A DNA stretch of 8,635 bases from the NCBI GenBank assembly GCA_020433835.1, contig JAGRBY010000296.1:1-8635 (forward strand), given 5' to 3'. How positions within the stretch are numbered: the first letter of the stretch is position 1; each line of letters opens with the position of its first letter. Shown here in pieces: positions 1 to 7,300 of this stretch. The notes below the pieces were generated by a model, which had not been told where the DNA came from, did not search any database, and saw only the letters and a list, made by a program, of their open reading frames with translations. This DNA comes from Anaerolineae bacterium. GTDB taxonomy: Bacteria; Chloroflexota; Anaerolineae; 4572-78; J111. The position numbers were made by a program, and so were the translations under genes.

Positions 1-1
1 T

Positions 2-1543
2 GATTTGCGCGATGAGTCAGATCGGCAGGGAATGCGCCTGGTCATCGAACTAACCCGCACCGTGCAGCCGAAAAAAGTTCTCACCCGCCTGTTCAAAATG
101 ACGCCGCTCCAAAGCACCTTCAGCGTTAATATGTTGGGGCTGGTCGATGGCGAACCCCGGCTGTTAACGCTCAAACGGGCGCTGAATCTCTTTATCGAAC
201 ACCGCGAAGAGGTCATCAAGCGCCGCAGCGAATACGAACTGGATAAAGCCAAAAAACGGGCCCACATTCTGGAAGGGCTGCGCATCGCCCTCAACAATCT
301 CGATGAAGTCATCCAAACCATTCGCAGCTCGCGCTCAGCCGATACGGCGCGAACCAACCTCATCAAAAAATTTAACCTAACCGAGATCCAGGCCAACGCC
401 ATTTTAGAAATGCCGCTGCGCCGGCTGGCCGCCCTGGAACGCAAAAAAATCGAGACCGAATACAAAGAAGTCCTCAAACAAATCAGCTATTTAGAAGGGC
501 TGCTCCAATCGCGCACAAAAATTCTAAGTGTCATCAAGGAAGAGTTGGCCGATATCAAAGAGAAGTATGGCTCCCCGCGCCGCACCTTGATTATTGATGA
601 CCAGGCCGACAAAGACCAGCCGATCACCGCCCGCGATCTGGTTCCCGACGAAGCGGTGGTCGTCGTCGTTACCGAAAGCAAGCATATCTGCCGCTGGCCG
701 GCAGAGCAACTGCTGGGGCCGGCGCAGGGTCGGCAAAAAGATCCGCTGGCTGTGGCTGTATCGGCCAGTACCCAGGCAACGCTCTTTTTATTCACCGACA
801 CCGGCCGCGCGATTATCACACCGGTTCACCAGATACCCCAGGGCAACGATCTGGGCGATGGCCCCACCCTAAACGAATTTAGCGGCAACGGCGTTAAGGA
901 AATTGTTTCCGGCCTGGCGCTCCCCAAAGAAGCGCAGGCGGGCTACCTCTTCCTTGTCTCCGAGCAGGGCCGGGTCAAGCGCGTCCAGTTGAGCGACCTG
1001 TCCAGCGTGCGCGGCAACGACGCCGAAGTCATGGGCATCGACTCCGGCGATAAACTGCTAACCGCCTTTATCACACCGGGTGATGGCGATGTAATGCTGG
1101 TCAGTTCCGCCGGGCAGGGCATTCGCTTCGCCGAAGAGGAAGTGCGGGCGATGGGGCTTTCGGCGGCGGGTGTGTGGGGCATCAAACTGGGTAAAAACGA
1201 TAAAGTCATCGGGGCCGGAGCGGTGGCCGCCCGCACCGAACTGGTTATCGTCAGCGAAAACGGCTTCGGCAAACGCACCGATTTGGATGAGTTCTCGCGC
1301 CAGGGCCGCTATGGGCAGGGCGTCATCGCCTTAGCCACCAGCAAAGAGACCGGCCCCGTTTCCGCCGCCGCCATCGTTAGTCTAAGTGATCGGGTAATGA
1401 TGATCTCTGACAAGAAGAACACCAAAACCATCTACGGCCGGGCCTTTTCAAAATACGCCCGCGCCCACAAAGGCCAATCGGTCATGGCAATTCGGGCGAA
1501 AGATCGCTTGGCGCGGCTGGTGACGTTGGCTAGCAAAGGTTAG
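2..1543 (+). CDS. gyrA: DNA gyrase / topoisomerase IV subunit A, C-terminal part (5' truncated by window edge)
   Basis: Type IIA topoisomerase A subunit, which breaks and rejoins DNA within a GyrA2GyrB2 (or ParC2ParE2) complex. The frame is open to the window edge: a GAT codon precedes the first TTG, giving the conserved DLRDESDR motif, so the apparent TTG start is internal and the catalytic tyrosine region lies outside. Numbering from that TTG, residues 1-60 are the end of the breakage-reunion core, with VNMLGLVDGEPRLL typical of GyrA. About 70-195 form the long coiled-coil arm (RAHILEGLRIALNNLDEVI, AILEMPLRRLAALER). From about 205 to the end is the beta-pinwheel DNA-wrapping domain. The GyrA-box position reads QGRYGQG (433-439) against the usual QRRGGKG, so it is degenerate. 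Because ParC proteins often lack a good box, a topoisomerase IV assignment cannot be excluded. The gene converges on the minus-strand genes, and its TAG stop falls at the edge of an inverted-repeat element. Confidence 0.93.
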   Translation, partial: DLRDESDRQGMRLVIELTRTVQPKKVLTRLFKMTPLQSTFSVNMLGLVDGEPRLLTLKRALNLFIEHREEVIKRRSEYELDKAKKRAHILEGLRIALNNLDEVIQTIRSSRSADTARTNLIKKFNLTEIQANAILEMPLRRLAALERKKIETEYKEVLKQISYLEGLLQSRTKILSVIKEELADIKEKYGSPRRTLIIDDQADKDQPITARDLVPDEAVVVVVTESKHICRWPAEQLLGPAQGRQKDPLAVAVSASTQATLFLFTDTGRAIITPVHQIPQGNDLGDGPTLNEFSGNGVKEIVSGLALPKEAQAGYLFLVSEQGRVKRVQLSDLSSVRGNDAEVMGIDSGDKLLTAFITPGDGDVMLVSSAGQGIRFAEEEVRAMGLSAAGVWGIKLGKNDKVIGAGAVAARTELVIVSENGFGKRTDLDEFSRQGRYGQGVIALATSKETGPVSAAAIVSLSDRVMMISDKKNTKTIYGRAFSKYARAHKGQSVMAIRAKDRLARLVTLASKG

Positions 1544-1582
1544 TTCGCTCGTAGTAACCGCTTTAGCGGTGCCAACCATCGA

Positions 1583-1610
1583 GGAGTCACAAAGCTAACC
1601 TTGTGCCTCC
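1583..1610. repeat. 28-bp palindrome, copy 1 (decayed)
   Basis: The left half is GGAGTCACAAAGCT and the right half is AACCTTGTGCCTCC. Eleven of the 14 possible base pairs remain; pairs 5, 11 and 13 from the outside are broken. It is the same length as the copies at 1643-1670 and 2279-2306 and shares their ACAAAGC core. Confidence 0.65.
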
Positions 1611-1642
1611 GGCACGTACCCAATAGCGGTGCCAACCATCGG

Positions 1643-1670
1643 GGAATCACAAAGCTAGCTTTGTGACTCC
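1643..1670. repeat. 28-bp palindrome, copy 2 (strong hairpin)
   Basis: The left half GGAATCACAAAGCT and right half AGCTTTGTGACTCC pair at 13 of 14 positions, with a single A-C mismatch at the fourth pair. The structure is strong enough to act as a terminator-like hairpin between the two convergent genes, but no clean T-run follows on either strand, so intrinsic termination is only a possibility. Confidence 0.7.
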
Positions 1671-1730
1671 GGCACGTACCCGATTAATTTCTAAAAACAC
1701 AAAAGCCGTTACTACGAACTATTCTCCTGC

Positions 1731-2258
1731 TTATTTCTTACTCGCGTGTTCTTCCAACGCCCGCAACGCCGCCTCTTCTGCCGGAATCCGAAGTCCGAGC
1801 AACAAGGCCGCATTTAGCACGCCAGCAACGAACGCAGTCAACCACGCGCCGAAAAGCATCGGCACCGCCGCTAACTCGATAGCCACAGCCAGATAATTGG
1901 GATGCGGCAAAAAACGATACGGCCCGGTGCGAACAAGCTGGACATCGGGAATGACCAGGATGCGCGTGTTCCAAAATCGGCCCAAACTGGTGATAGCCCA
2001 ATAGCGCAGCCCCTGAGCCGCAGCAAACAAGGTTAGCCATAACCACCACACCCTGCTCAAGCGTGCTCCCCGCAAAACAGCCTCAACCATCCAAGCCAAC
2101 ATCCAGCCGGGATGAAGAATAAAAAAGAGCGGATAGTGAGCCGCTCCATACTCTTTGGCCCCGTGCGCCAAAGACCAATTTTGGTTTTGTTTGGCCAATC
2201 GCAGTTCAAGAATACGCTGGACTATGACTATGCCGGCGGTCAGAAAAATCGCGCGCAA
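1731..2258 (-). CDS. Isoprenylcysteine carboxyl methyltransferase-like membrane methyltransferase (BpsB/YpbQ type)
   Basis: Predicted integral-membrane, SAM-dependent O-methyltransferase of 175 residues, close to the usual length of the YpbQ/BpsB family. Visible features are an N-terminal helix followed by QRILELRLAKQNQNW, several hydrophobic segments (about 2-13, 44-62, 70-82, 122-155), and the family signature GPYRFLPHPNYLAVAIELA at 112-130 with H119, P120 and N121. Near the end, RIPAEEAAL (157-165) carries the paired glutamates typical of ICMT proteins. In B. subtilis the partner BpsB methylates alkylpyrones made by the type III polyketide synthase BpsA. The gene here directly follows such a synthase, so the same role is inferred. 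The TTG start is the first available codon in frame, because TGA and TAG lie just upstream; AGGGAG lies about 10 nt before it. A later start would remove part of the first helix. A 28-bp hairpin lies in the gap before this gene. Confidence 0.88.
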   Translation of the reverse strand: MRAIFLTAGIVIVQRILELRLAKQNQNWSLAHGAKEYGAAHYPLFFILHPGWMLAWMVEAVLRGARLSRVWWLWLTLFAAAQGLRYWAITSLGRFWNTRILVIPDVQLVRTGPYRFLPHPNYLAVAIELAAVPMLFGAWLTAFVAGVLNAALLLGLRIPAEEAALRALEEHASKK

Positions 2259-2278
2259 CGTCTATCATCTCCCTAATC

Positions 2279-2306
2279 GGAGCGACAAAGCAAGCTTTGT
2301 CGCTCC
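2279..2306. repeat. 28-bp palindrome, copy 3, in the synthase-methyltransferase gap
   Basis: Perfect inverted repeat: GGAGCGACAAAGC, then AA, then GCTTTGTCGCTCC. It lies between the stop of the type III polyketide synthase and the TTG start of the methyltransferase, both on the minus strand. In the mRNA the hairpin would end about 10 nt before the AGGGAG ribosome binding site. No T-run follows it in the direction of transcription, so it is not a standard intrinsic terminator. It belongs to the same family as the palindromes at 1583-1610 and 1643-1670. It may modulate methyltransferase expression, stabilise the upstream mRNA end, or be a simple mobile repeat. Confidence 0.75.
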
Positions 2307-2314
2307 ATTATCTT

Positions 2315-3370
2315 CTACCACCGAAACAGAAGCTGTTCGGCGCTGAAGCCAGGCCCCAGGGCCAGCATCACGCCATAATCATTCGACGGCGGCTGGCTCG
2401 ACAAAAATCGATCTAACACAAACAACACCGAGGCGCTCGACATATTGCCGTAGCAGCCTAACACATCATAAGCGTGTTTAAAATCCGCTGCCGAAAGCTC
2501 CAAACTCTCGATGTAGGCAGCCAGCACTTTAGACCCGCCCGGATGGGCCACGTAATGGCGCAGCGCAGCAATATCGATGCCCCATTCCTCACAGGCCTCG
2601 CGGCGCAGATCGGCCAGATGGCGATCGATGATCACCGGGATGTGGCGCGAAAATCGAACCCGCAGGCCGGTTGGCACCAAATCCCAACCCATAACGTCTT
2701 CTGAATCTTCAAACAAGGTGCTGTAGCTGCCCAAAATTTCCGGGCCGCTGCCGGTACTTTTAAAGACCGCCGCCGCCGCGCCATCGCCAAAAAGGCTGGT
2801 GGCAATAAGATTGGCCTTGGAGCGGTCGTTGTACTGAAACGTCAGCGAACACAGCTCCACGGCTACCAGCAGCACGGCCCGCCCCGGACAGGAGCACGCT
2901 AATTCTGCGGCGCGGGCCATGCCGGCGACGCCACCGGCACAGCCCAACCCCCACACTGGCAGGCGGCTGGTGTGGTTCGATAGACCAAGCTGCTGAATCA
3001 ACTTTGCATCGAGACTGGGTGTGGCGATGCCGGTTGTCGAGACAAAAATCACCATGCCCACCTCATCGCGCGAAATAGCCGCCCGCTGCAGCGCCTGGCG
3101 GGCCGCCGACAACGATAGTTCGAGCGCAACCTGCTTATAAAGGGCATTGGTCTCGGTGAAGGTGTGGGGTTGAGCGTACCACTCCGCCGGCTGGGCCAAA
3201 TAACGGTTCCGAATTTGGGTGTTATCAAAGACGGGCAGCAGGCGCTCAAGATGTTTGAAATCGTTTTCAAAAAACGAAGCAGCGAAGGATTTGGCCTCGC
3301 TCTGTGAAACGGAGTAAGGCGGTACGGCCGTCGCCACGCTCAGTAAACGCACACCGGGGTGATTGCTCAC
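2315..3370 (-). CDS. Type III polyketide synthase (alkylpyrone/alkylresorcinol synthase type)
   Basis: Cytoplasmic homodimeric condensing enzyme of the chalcone synthase superfamily. It extends a CoA-bound starter with malonyl-CoA and cyclises the product. The full length of 351 residues matches bacterial family members. The catalytic triad is complete: Cys144 in WGLGCAGGVAG, His276 in AHPGG and Asn309 in GNMSSASV. The C-terminal LALGPGFSAE (336-345) matches the conserved GFGPG loop. The stretch EDVMGWDLVPTGLRVRFSRHIP (224-245) resembles bacterial enzymes that use long-chain fatty acyl starters, such as BpsA, SrsA and ArsB/ArsC, so an alkylpyrone or alkylresorcinol product is likely; the exact product cannot be read from sequence. 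The GTG start is chosen because AAGGA sits 6 nt upstream and a nearby ATG is out of frame. It is followed by an ICMT-type methyltransferase and preceded by a nitroreductase on the same strand. Confidence 0.95.
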   Translation of the reverse strand: MSNHPGVRLLSVATAVPPYSVSQSEAKSFAASFFENDFKHLERLLPVFDNTQIRNRYLAQPAEWYAQPHTFTETNALYKQVALELSLSAARQALQRAAISRDEVGMVIFVSTTGIATPSLDAKLIQQLGLSNHTSRLPVWGLGCAGGVAGMARAAELACSCPGRAVLLVAVELCSLTFQYNDRSKANLIATSLFGDGAAAAVFKSTGSGPEILGSYSTLFEDSEDVMGWDLVPTGLRVRFSRHIPVIIDRHLADLRREACEEWGIDIAALRHYVAHPGGSKVLAAYIESLELSAADFKHAYDVLGCYGNMSSASVLFVLDRFLSSQPPSNDYGVMLALGPGFSAEQLLFRW

Positions 3371-3376
3371 GCGGCA

Positions 3377-3381
3377 TCCTT
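3377..3381 (-). promoter_or_regulatory. Ribosome binding site for the polyketide synthase
   Basis: AAGGA on the minus strand lies 6 nt before the GTG at 3370-3368. It decides the GTG start over the out-of-frame ATG at 3377-3375, which partly overlaps the site. Confidence 0.65.
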
Positions 3382-3463
3382 TCTATACTCAATAAAACAG
3401 GACTTCTCTGCTTAAAAGTGATAGTCACGTTTAGCAAAGTAGCATCCTCTTCTTTAACTTACT

Positions 3464-4264
3464 TTACACGGGTTCTTCATCCGACCAGCACGTTTCGGGT
3501 GATATCACGTTGCGATACACCAACTGCTTCATGCTTTTGCGCTGGCTGCTGGTCCAGTCGATACGCGGGCGCTTTTGATCCTTCGGCACATAGCCCAAAC
3601 GATACAACGCCATCAACTCTAAATCATCCGGCACCTGCAAGATCGCCTTTATTTCGTTCCAGGCCTCGGGAACTTCCATCGGCGTGCTGACAAATTGAAT
3701 CCCCATCCCCAAATCACCGGTTGTTAGCCATATATTTTCGATGGCCATCCCTAACGAGAGCAAGCAGTAGTAACCAGATAGATCATCCGGTTTGTATTCG
3801 TCTTTGGTTAAGAGGGCGGCTAAAATTAAAGGGCTGTTGGCGACCAGCCGGGTGTTGTCTTCGCCCAGAGTGCGCGGCACACCGAGCTTGTTCATCAAAA
3901 AAAGGCCCTTATCGCTAAACACCTGGCGAATAAAGGGGCGCAGCGGGGCCGGGAGTTGATCGATGAGGATGCCGTCGCGGCGTTCTTCCAGTTCGGCCTG
4001 ACTAAAGCGAAAGTATTTGCGGTAGCGTTGAAAAAAGCGACCTTCCTCCATCAGTTGCGTCATCGTTTGGCCGCCGATTGCGGCAATGCGGCGGCGGATG
4101 ATTTCATCTTCAATCAATACGAAGCGCCACGGCTGCGAGTTAAAATGGCTGGGTGCCCGGCTGGCGGCTTCGATAAGCAGCTTTTGGTGCTCCGGTTTAA
4201 CCGGATCGGGGAGAAAAGGTCCGTTCGTCGTGCGACGCGATCGAATAGCGTCCAGTAGTTCCAT
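3464..4264 (-). CDS. Nitroreductase-family FMN-dependent oxidoreductase
   Basis: Predicted cytoplasmic flavoprotein of 266 residues in the nitroreductase superfamily; members use NAD(P)H to reduce nitro compounds, quinones or other electron-poor substrates. The N-terminal [11 protein letters not shown] (7-17) supplies the basic residues that contact FMN phosphate. [17 protein letters not shown] (37-53) is the classic flavin-binding segment. [19 protein letters not shown] (170-188) and ALYRLGYVP (219-227) are the usual C-terminal core elements. Compared with compact enzymes of about 200 residues it has an extra helical region around 75-135 and a C-terminal tail after KRPRIDW. The ATG start is supported by TGAGGA 6 nt upstream. 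It lies 93 nt upstream of the type III polyketide synthase on the same strand, so a role in reducing or aromatising that product, or its quinone form, is possible. This is inference; the true substrate is unknown. Confidence 0.88.
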   Translation of the reverse strand: MELLDAIRSRRTTNGPFLPDPVKPEHQKLLIEAASRAPSHFNSQPWRFVLIEDEIIRRRIAAIGGQTMTQLMEEGRFFQRYRKYFRFSQAELEERRDGILIDQLPAPLRPFIRQVFSDKGLFLMNKLGVPRTLGEDNTRLVANSPLILAALLTKDEYKPDDLSGYYCLLSLGMAIENIWLTTGDLGMGIQFVSTPMEVPEAWNEIKAILQVPDDLELMALYRLGYVPKDQKRPRIDWTSSQRKSMKQLVYRNVISPETCWSDEEPV

Positions 4265-4270
4265 AATATT

Positions 4271-4276
4271 TCCTCA
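4271..4276 (-). promoter_or_regulatory. Ribosome binding site for the nitroreductase
   Basis: TGAGGA on the minus strand, 6 nt before the ATG at 4264-4262. It is a good match to the anti-Shine-Dalgarno sequence and fixes the start. Confidence 0.65.
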
Positions 4277-4327
4277 GGCGTATGTTTTAGGGATTTTGAG
4301 AGCGTATTGTCGACACAAGCATCGACT

Positions 4328-7300
4328 TCAATCAGTCAAAGCGTCGGCTTTATCCACGTCAATTTGCTTCAGCAGCGCATCTACAGCTTCCAAGTCGGCA
4401 GTGTCGTGCCCCTCGGTATAGTGTTGGCTGATACGGTTTAATTCCTGATAGGCGGCCTGGGCCTGCCCCTGCTGCATCCGCAACCGGCTTTGGCTGAGAA
4501 TCGCCCGTAGTTCCAACGAGCACAGCGCTTGCCGGCGAGCCAGGTCGATGGCTTGTTGAAAACAACTCTCGGCCTCGGCTTCAGAGCCGTTTATCTGCTT
4601 TAGCAGAATTTCGCCCTTGAGCCGAACCAGTTCGGCGGCGTAAAACTGCTCACCCTTGCTGTCCAGATCGGCCAGAGCTTGAGCAGCCAGGGTGAGGGCT
4701 TCATCAAATCGACCTAATTTGTAATAGACCTCTACCAGCATTACCCAAAAATGGAGCTGTCCCAACTGCGCGCCGGTAGCCTGGAACTGCTCCAGCGTTT
4801 GCAAGATGCCGTCCAAACCGACTTCCGTTTGGCCCTGTTCGGTTAAGGCCCAGCCTTCCATCATCGCGCATAGCATCTCTAGCAGGGTAAAGCCTTGCTC
4901 GGCAGCCAACTCGACGCCGGCGTGGGCCAGGGCTTGCGCCGGTTTGCTTTCGCGCCGCAGTTGGTGCAGCCAGGCCGACCAGCAAAACGCAAACGCTTGG
5001 CTATAGGGATGCGCTAATTGGCCGGCCAACGTAATCGCCTCCTGCGAGCGTTTAAGAGCCTGATCGGGATAGCCCAACAGCCATAGCGTAATCGCCAGAT
5101 GAGATAAACAGGCCACGCCCCGGTCGGTGCCAACGTCAATCAGGCCGTGGGGATTGTGTTGGCTGGGTTCGTAAACGGCCAGTGCCTCTTCCAGATGGGT
5201 GCGGGCCAGCTTTAACTGCCCCAGATTAAAGTAGTTGATGCCCTGCATTCGATGCGCTTCGACAAGAATGCTATGGGTTTTTGTGTGTTGGGCCAGAGCC
5301 AGCAACTGCTCGCCCAACTCCAGCGCCACCTCATACTGGCCCTTGACCAGATAAAATACCCATAACCCAAACAGCACCGACGCCAATCCAGGCGTTTGAT
5401 CGAGCTGCTGGCACAGATCGCGGGCACGGGCATAGTTGGTTTCCACTTCAGGGGCAACATAGCCTTTGGTCATCAACAGCGGCGCTCCCAGAGCGATGCG
5501 CAACTGCAATTCCTGGCGGCGGCTTCCGGCAGACGGCATCAGGAATTCCAGCAAATCGAGCGCCTGGTTGAAGTGGTGAATAGCCTCTTTATTGGCCGAC
5601 TGAGCCACCGCTCGCTGCCCGGCCTGCTGCCAATAGCGAACCGCTTCTTGATACTGCCGGGCGACCGTATAATGGTGGGCGATCACTTCCGGCTCGGTCT
5701 GCTCGATATCGGGAAAATCCTCAACCAACACCTGGGCAATGCGCTGATGCACCTGCTGCCGTCGACTCCGCAGCAGCGAGCGATAGGCGGTTTCCTGGAT
5801 AAGGCCATGCTTAAAGGTATAGGTCGCCTCAGGCGGTAAACCCTGCTGAAAAAGCAGCTCGGCCTCCACCAACTGCCCTAAATTGTGCTGGAGCGTCGCC
5901 TCATCAATAGCCGCCACCGCGTGCAGCAGCCGGTAGCTAAACTCACGGCCTAAGGTTGCCCCTAACTGGGCCACCTCACGAACGGTAGCCAGCCGATCGA
6001 GCCGGGCCATTAACGAGTCGTGCAGAGTCGCCGGGATAGCCAGTGTCGGCAGCGGGCCGATCAACTCATAGCGATCTTCGCGCTCTCGCAGCAAGTCCTG
6101 CTCCAGCACCATCTTCGTCAGCTCTTCAACAAAAATCGGCACGCCGTCCGTTTTGGCGATAATCTGCTCCATCAGCTCCGGCGGCAGCTTCTTGCCACCG
6201 GCCACACTCTCGACCAGCGTCTCCGCCTGGTGATGTCTCAGCCGACTCAAACTGAGATGGGTCATGTAAGAGCGCGGCGGCCAATTGGGGGTAAAACCGG
6301 GCCGAAATGTAAAAATAATCATCACGCGCGTGCTCGATGCCTGCCGCACCAGAGTATCTAAAATTTCCAGAGTGGAAGGATCAACCCAATGCAAATCTTC
6401 GATGCAAATAACCACCGGCCGTAGCTCGGTTAACTTGAGCAAAATCAGCAGCAGGGTTTGCAGCAATTTTTGCTTTTGTTTTTGCGCTGTTAAGGCCAGG
6501 GGCGGATAATCGGCGGACGCAGGCAGCCCCAACAGGGGAATAAACAACGGCATGGTCTCAGCCAACGGCAGTTTATATTGCTGCATGGCCGTTTCTAATT
6601 TGTGCAATTTACGCTCGGGCGCGTCTTCGTCTTTAAAGCGCAGCAGCCGTTGAAACAGCTCGATGATGGGATAGAGCGCCGTATTTTGATAATAGGGCGA
6701 ACAATGACAGCTCAGCCATAGATACGGTTCGCCCATCAACTGCTCTCGAAAAACCCGCACCAACCGCGATTTGCCGATGCCGGCCTCGCCGCCTACCAGC
6801 AGCACCTGGCCCTTACAATCTTTGGTCTGTGCCCAGCGGGCCAGAAACAGGGTCATCTCTTCCTCGCGGCCAACCAGCGGCGTCAGGCCGGTCATCGCTG
6901 CCTTGGCAGCCTCAAGCCGATTGCGTGCTCGACTTTGGCGAACGATCCGATAGGTTTCCATCGGGCGCGAGATGCCTTTGAGCGAGCGAAAGCCAATTGG
7001 TCGACAAGAAAAAAAGCCTTCGATTAAGTGATAGGTGGCCGCGCTGATAATTACGGTGTTGGGTTTAGCCAGACTTTGCAACCGGGCCGCGATGTTGGTG
7101 GTTTCGCCCACCGCCAGCCGTTCGTGGCGCTCGCCGCCACCAATTTCGCCGACCACCACCAGCCCTGTATGAATGCCGATGCGCACGGCCAGCTGCAGCG
7201 GGCCATGGCCGCGAGTACGAATCGATTGCTGGAGCCGGATGTTGAGATTTTTCATCTCTTCGATGATGCCTAAAGCGGTTAATGCCGCCCGCTGAGCGTC

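Larger units (their letters stand above)
1561..1680. repeat. Two tandem 60-bp repeat units
   Basis: Units 1561-1620 and 1621-1680 have exactly the same length and agree at 53 of 60 positions by eye. Each has the order AGCGGTGCCAACCATCG, then a 28-bp palindrome, then GGCACGTACC. The GTGCC near the start of each unit can pair with GGCAC after the palindrome, giving a longer branched or interrupted stem. The second unit has the better palindrome and the first looks decayed. Two copies with no spacer argue for a tandem duplication rather than a CRISPR-type array. Confidence 0.8.
1541..1721. repeat. Inverted-repeat-bounded intergenic element (MITE-like)
   Basis: This element fills nearly all of the gap between the gyrA-like stop and the convergent methyltransferase stop. 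The left arm (1541-1564) reads TAGTTCG, CTCG, TAGTAACCGCTTT. The right arm (1702-1721), read on the opposite strand, is TAGTTCGTAGTAACGGCTTT. The arms therefore match apart from a 4-nt insertion and one mismatch. Both ends begin with TA, as expected for small non-autonomous elements of the IS630/mariner type that duplicate a TA target; this origin is an inference. The interior holds two 60-bp tandem units, each with a palindrome, and no convincing reading frame. The left arm also supplies the TAG stop of the upstream gene. It could instead be a clade-specific palindromic repeat or a bidirectional terminator. Confidence 0.55.

Noticed and set aside
487..819. Minus-strand frame of 110 codons inside the gyrA-like gene
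   Set aside because: It lies wholly opposite a clearly homologous coding region and its translation is low-complexity, rich in Ser, Thr and Arg, with no recognisable family.
1561..1680. Possible CRISPR array from two 60-bp repeats
   Set aside because: The two units are directly adjacent with no spacer, differ at seven positions, contain internal palindromes and have no cas genes nearby.
1663..1896. Plus-strand frame of 77 codons starting in the repeat element
   Set aside because: Most of it is antisense to the methyltransferase and its start lies inside a palindromic repeat; the translation shows no family features.
3371..3463. Promoter for the polyketide synthase in the 93-nt gap
   Set aside because: TTGCTA and TATAGA-like hexamers can be found on the minus strand, but not at an acceptable spacing from each other and the ribosome binding site, so no promoter is claimed.
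3304..3690. Plus-strand frame of 128 codons spanning the nitroreductase-synthase gap
   Set aside because: It overlaps both flanking genes on the opposite strand, has no recognisable motif and no convincing ribosome binding site.
5396..5839. Plus-strand frame of 147 codons opposite the cyclase/TPR gene
   Set aside because: It is antisense to a well-supported coding region and shows no domain or motif; it looks like a codon-usage shadow.
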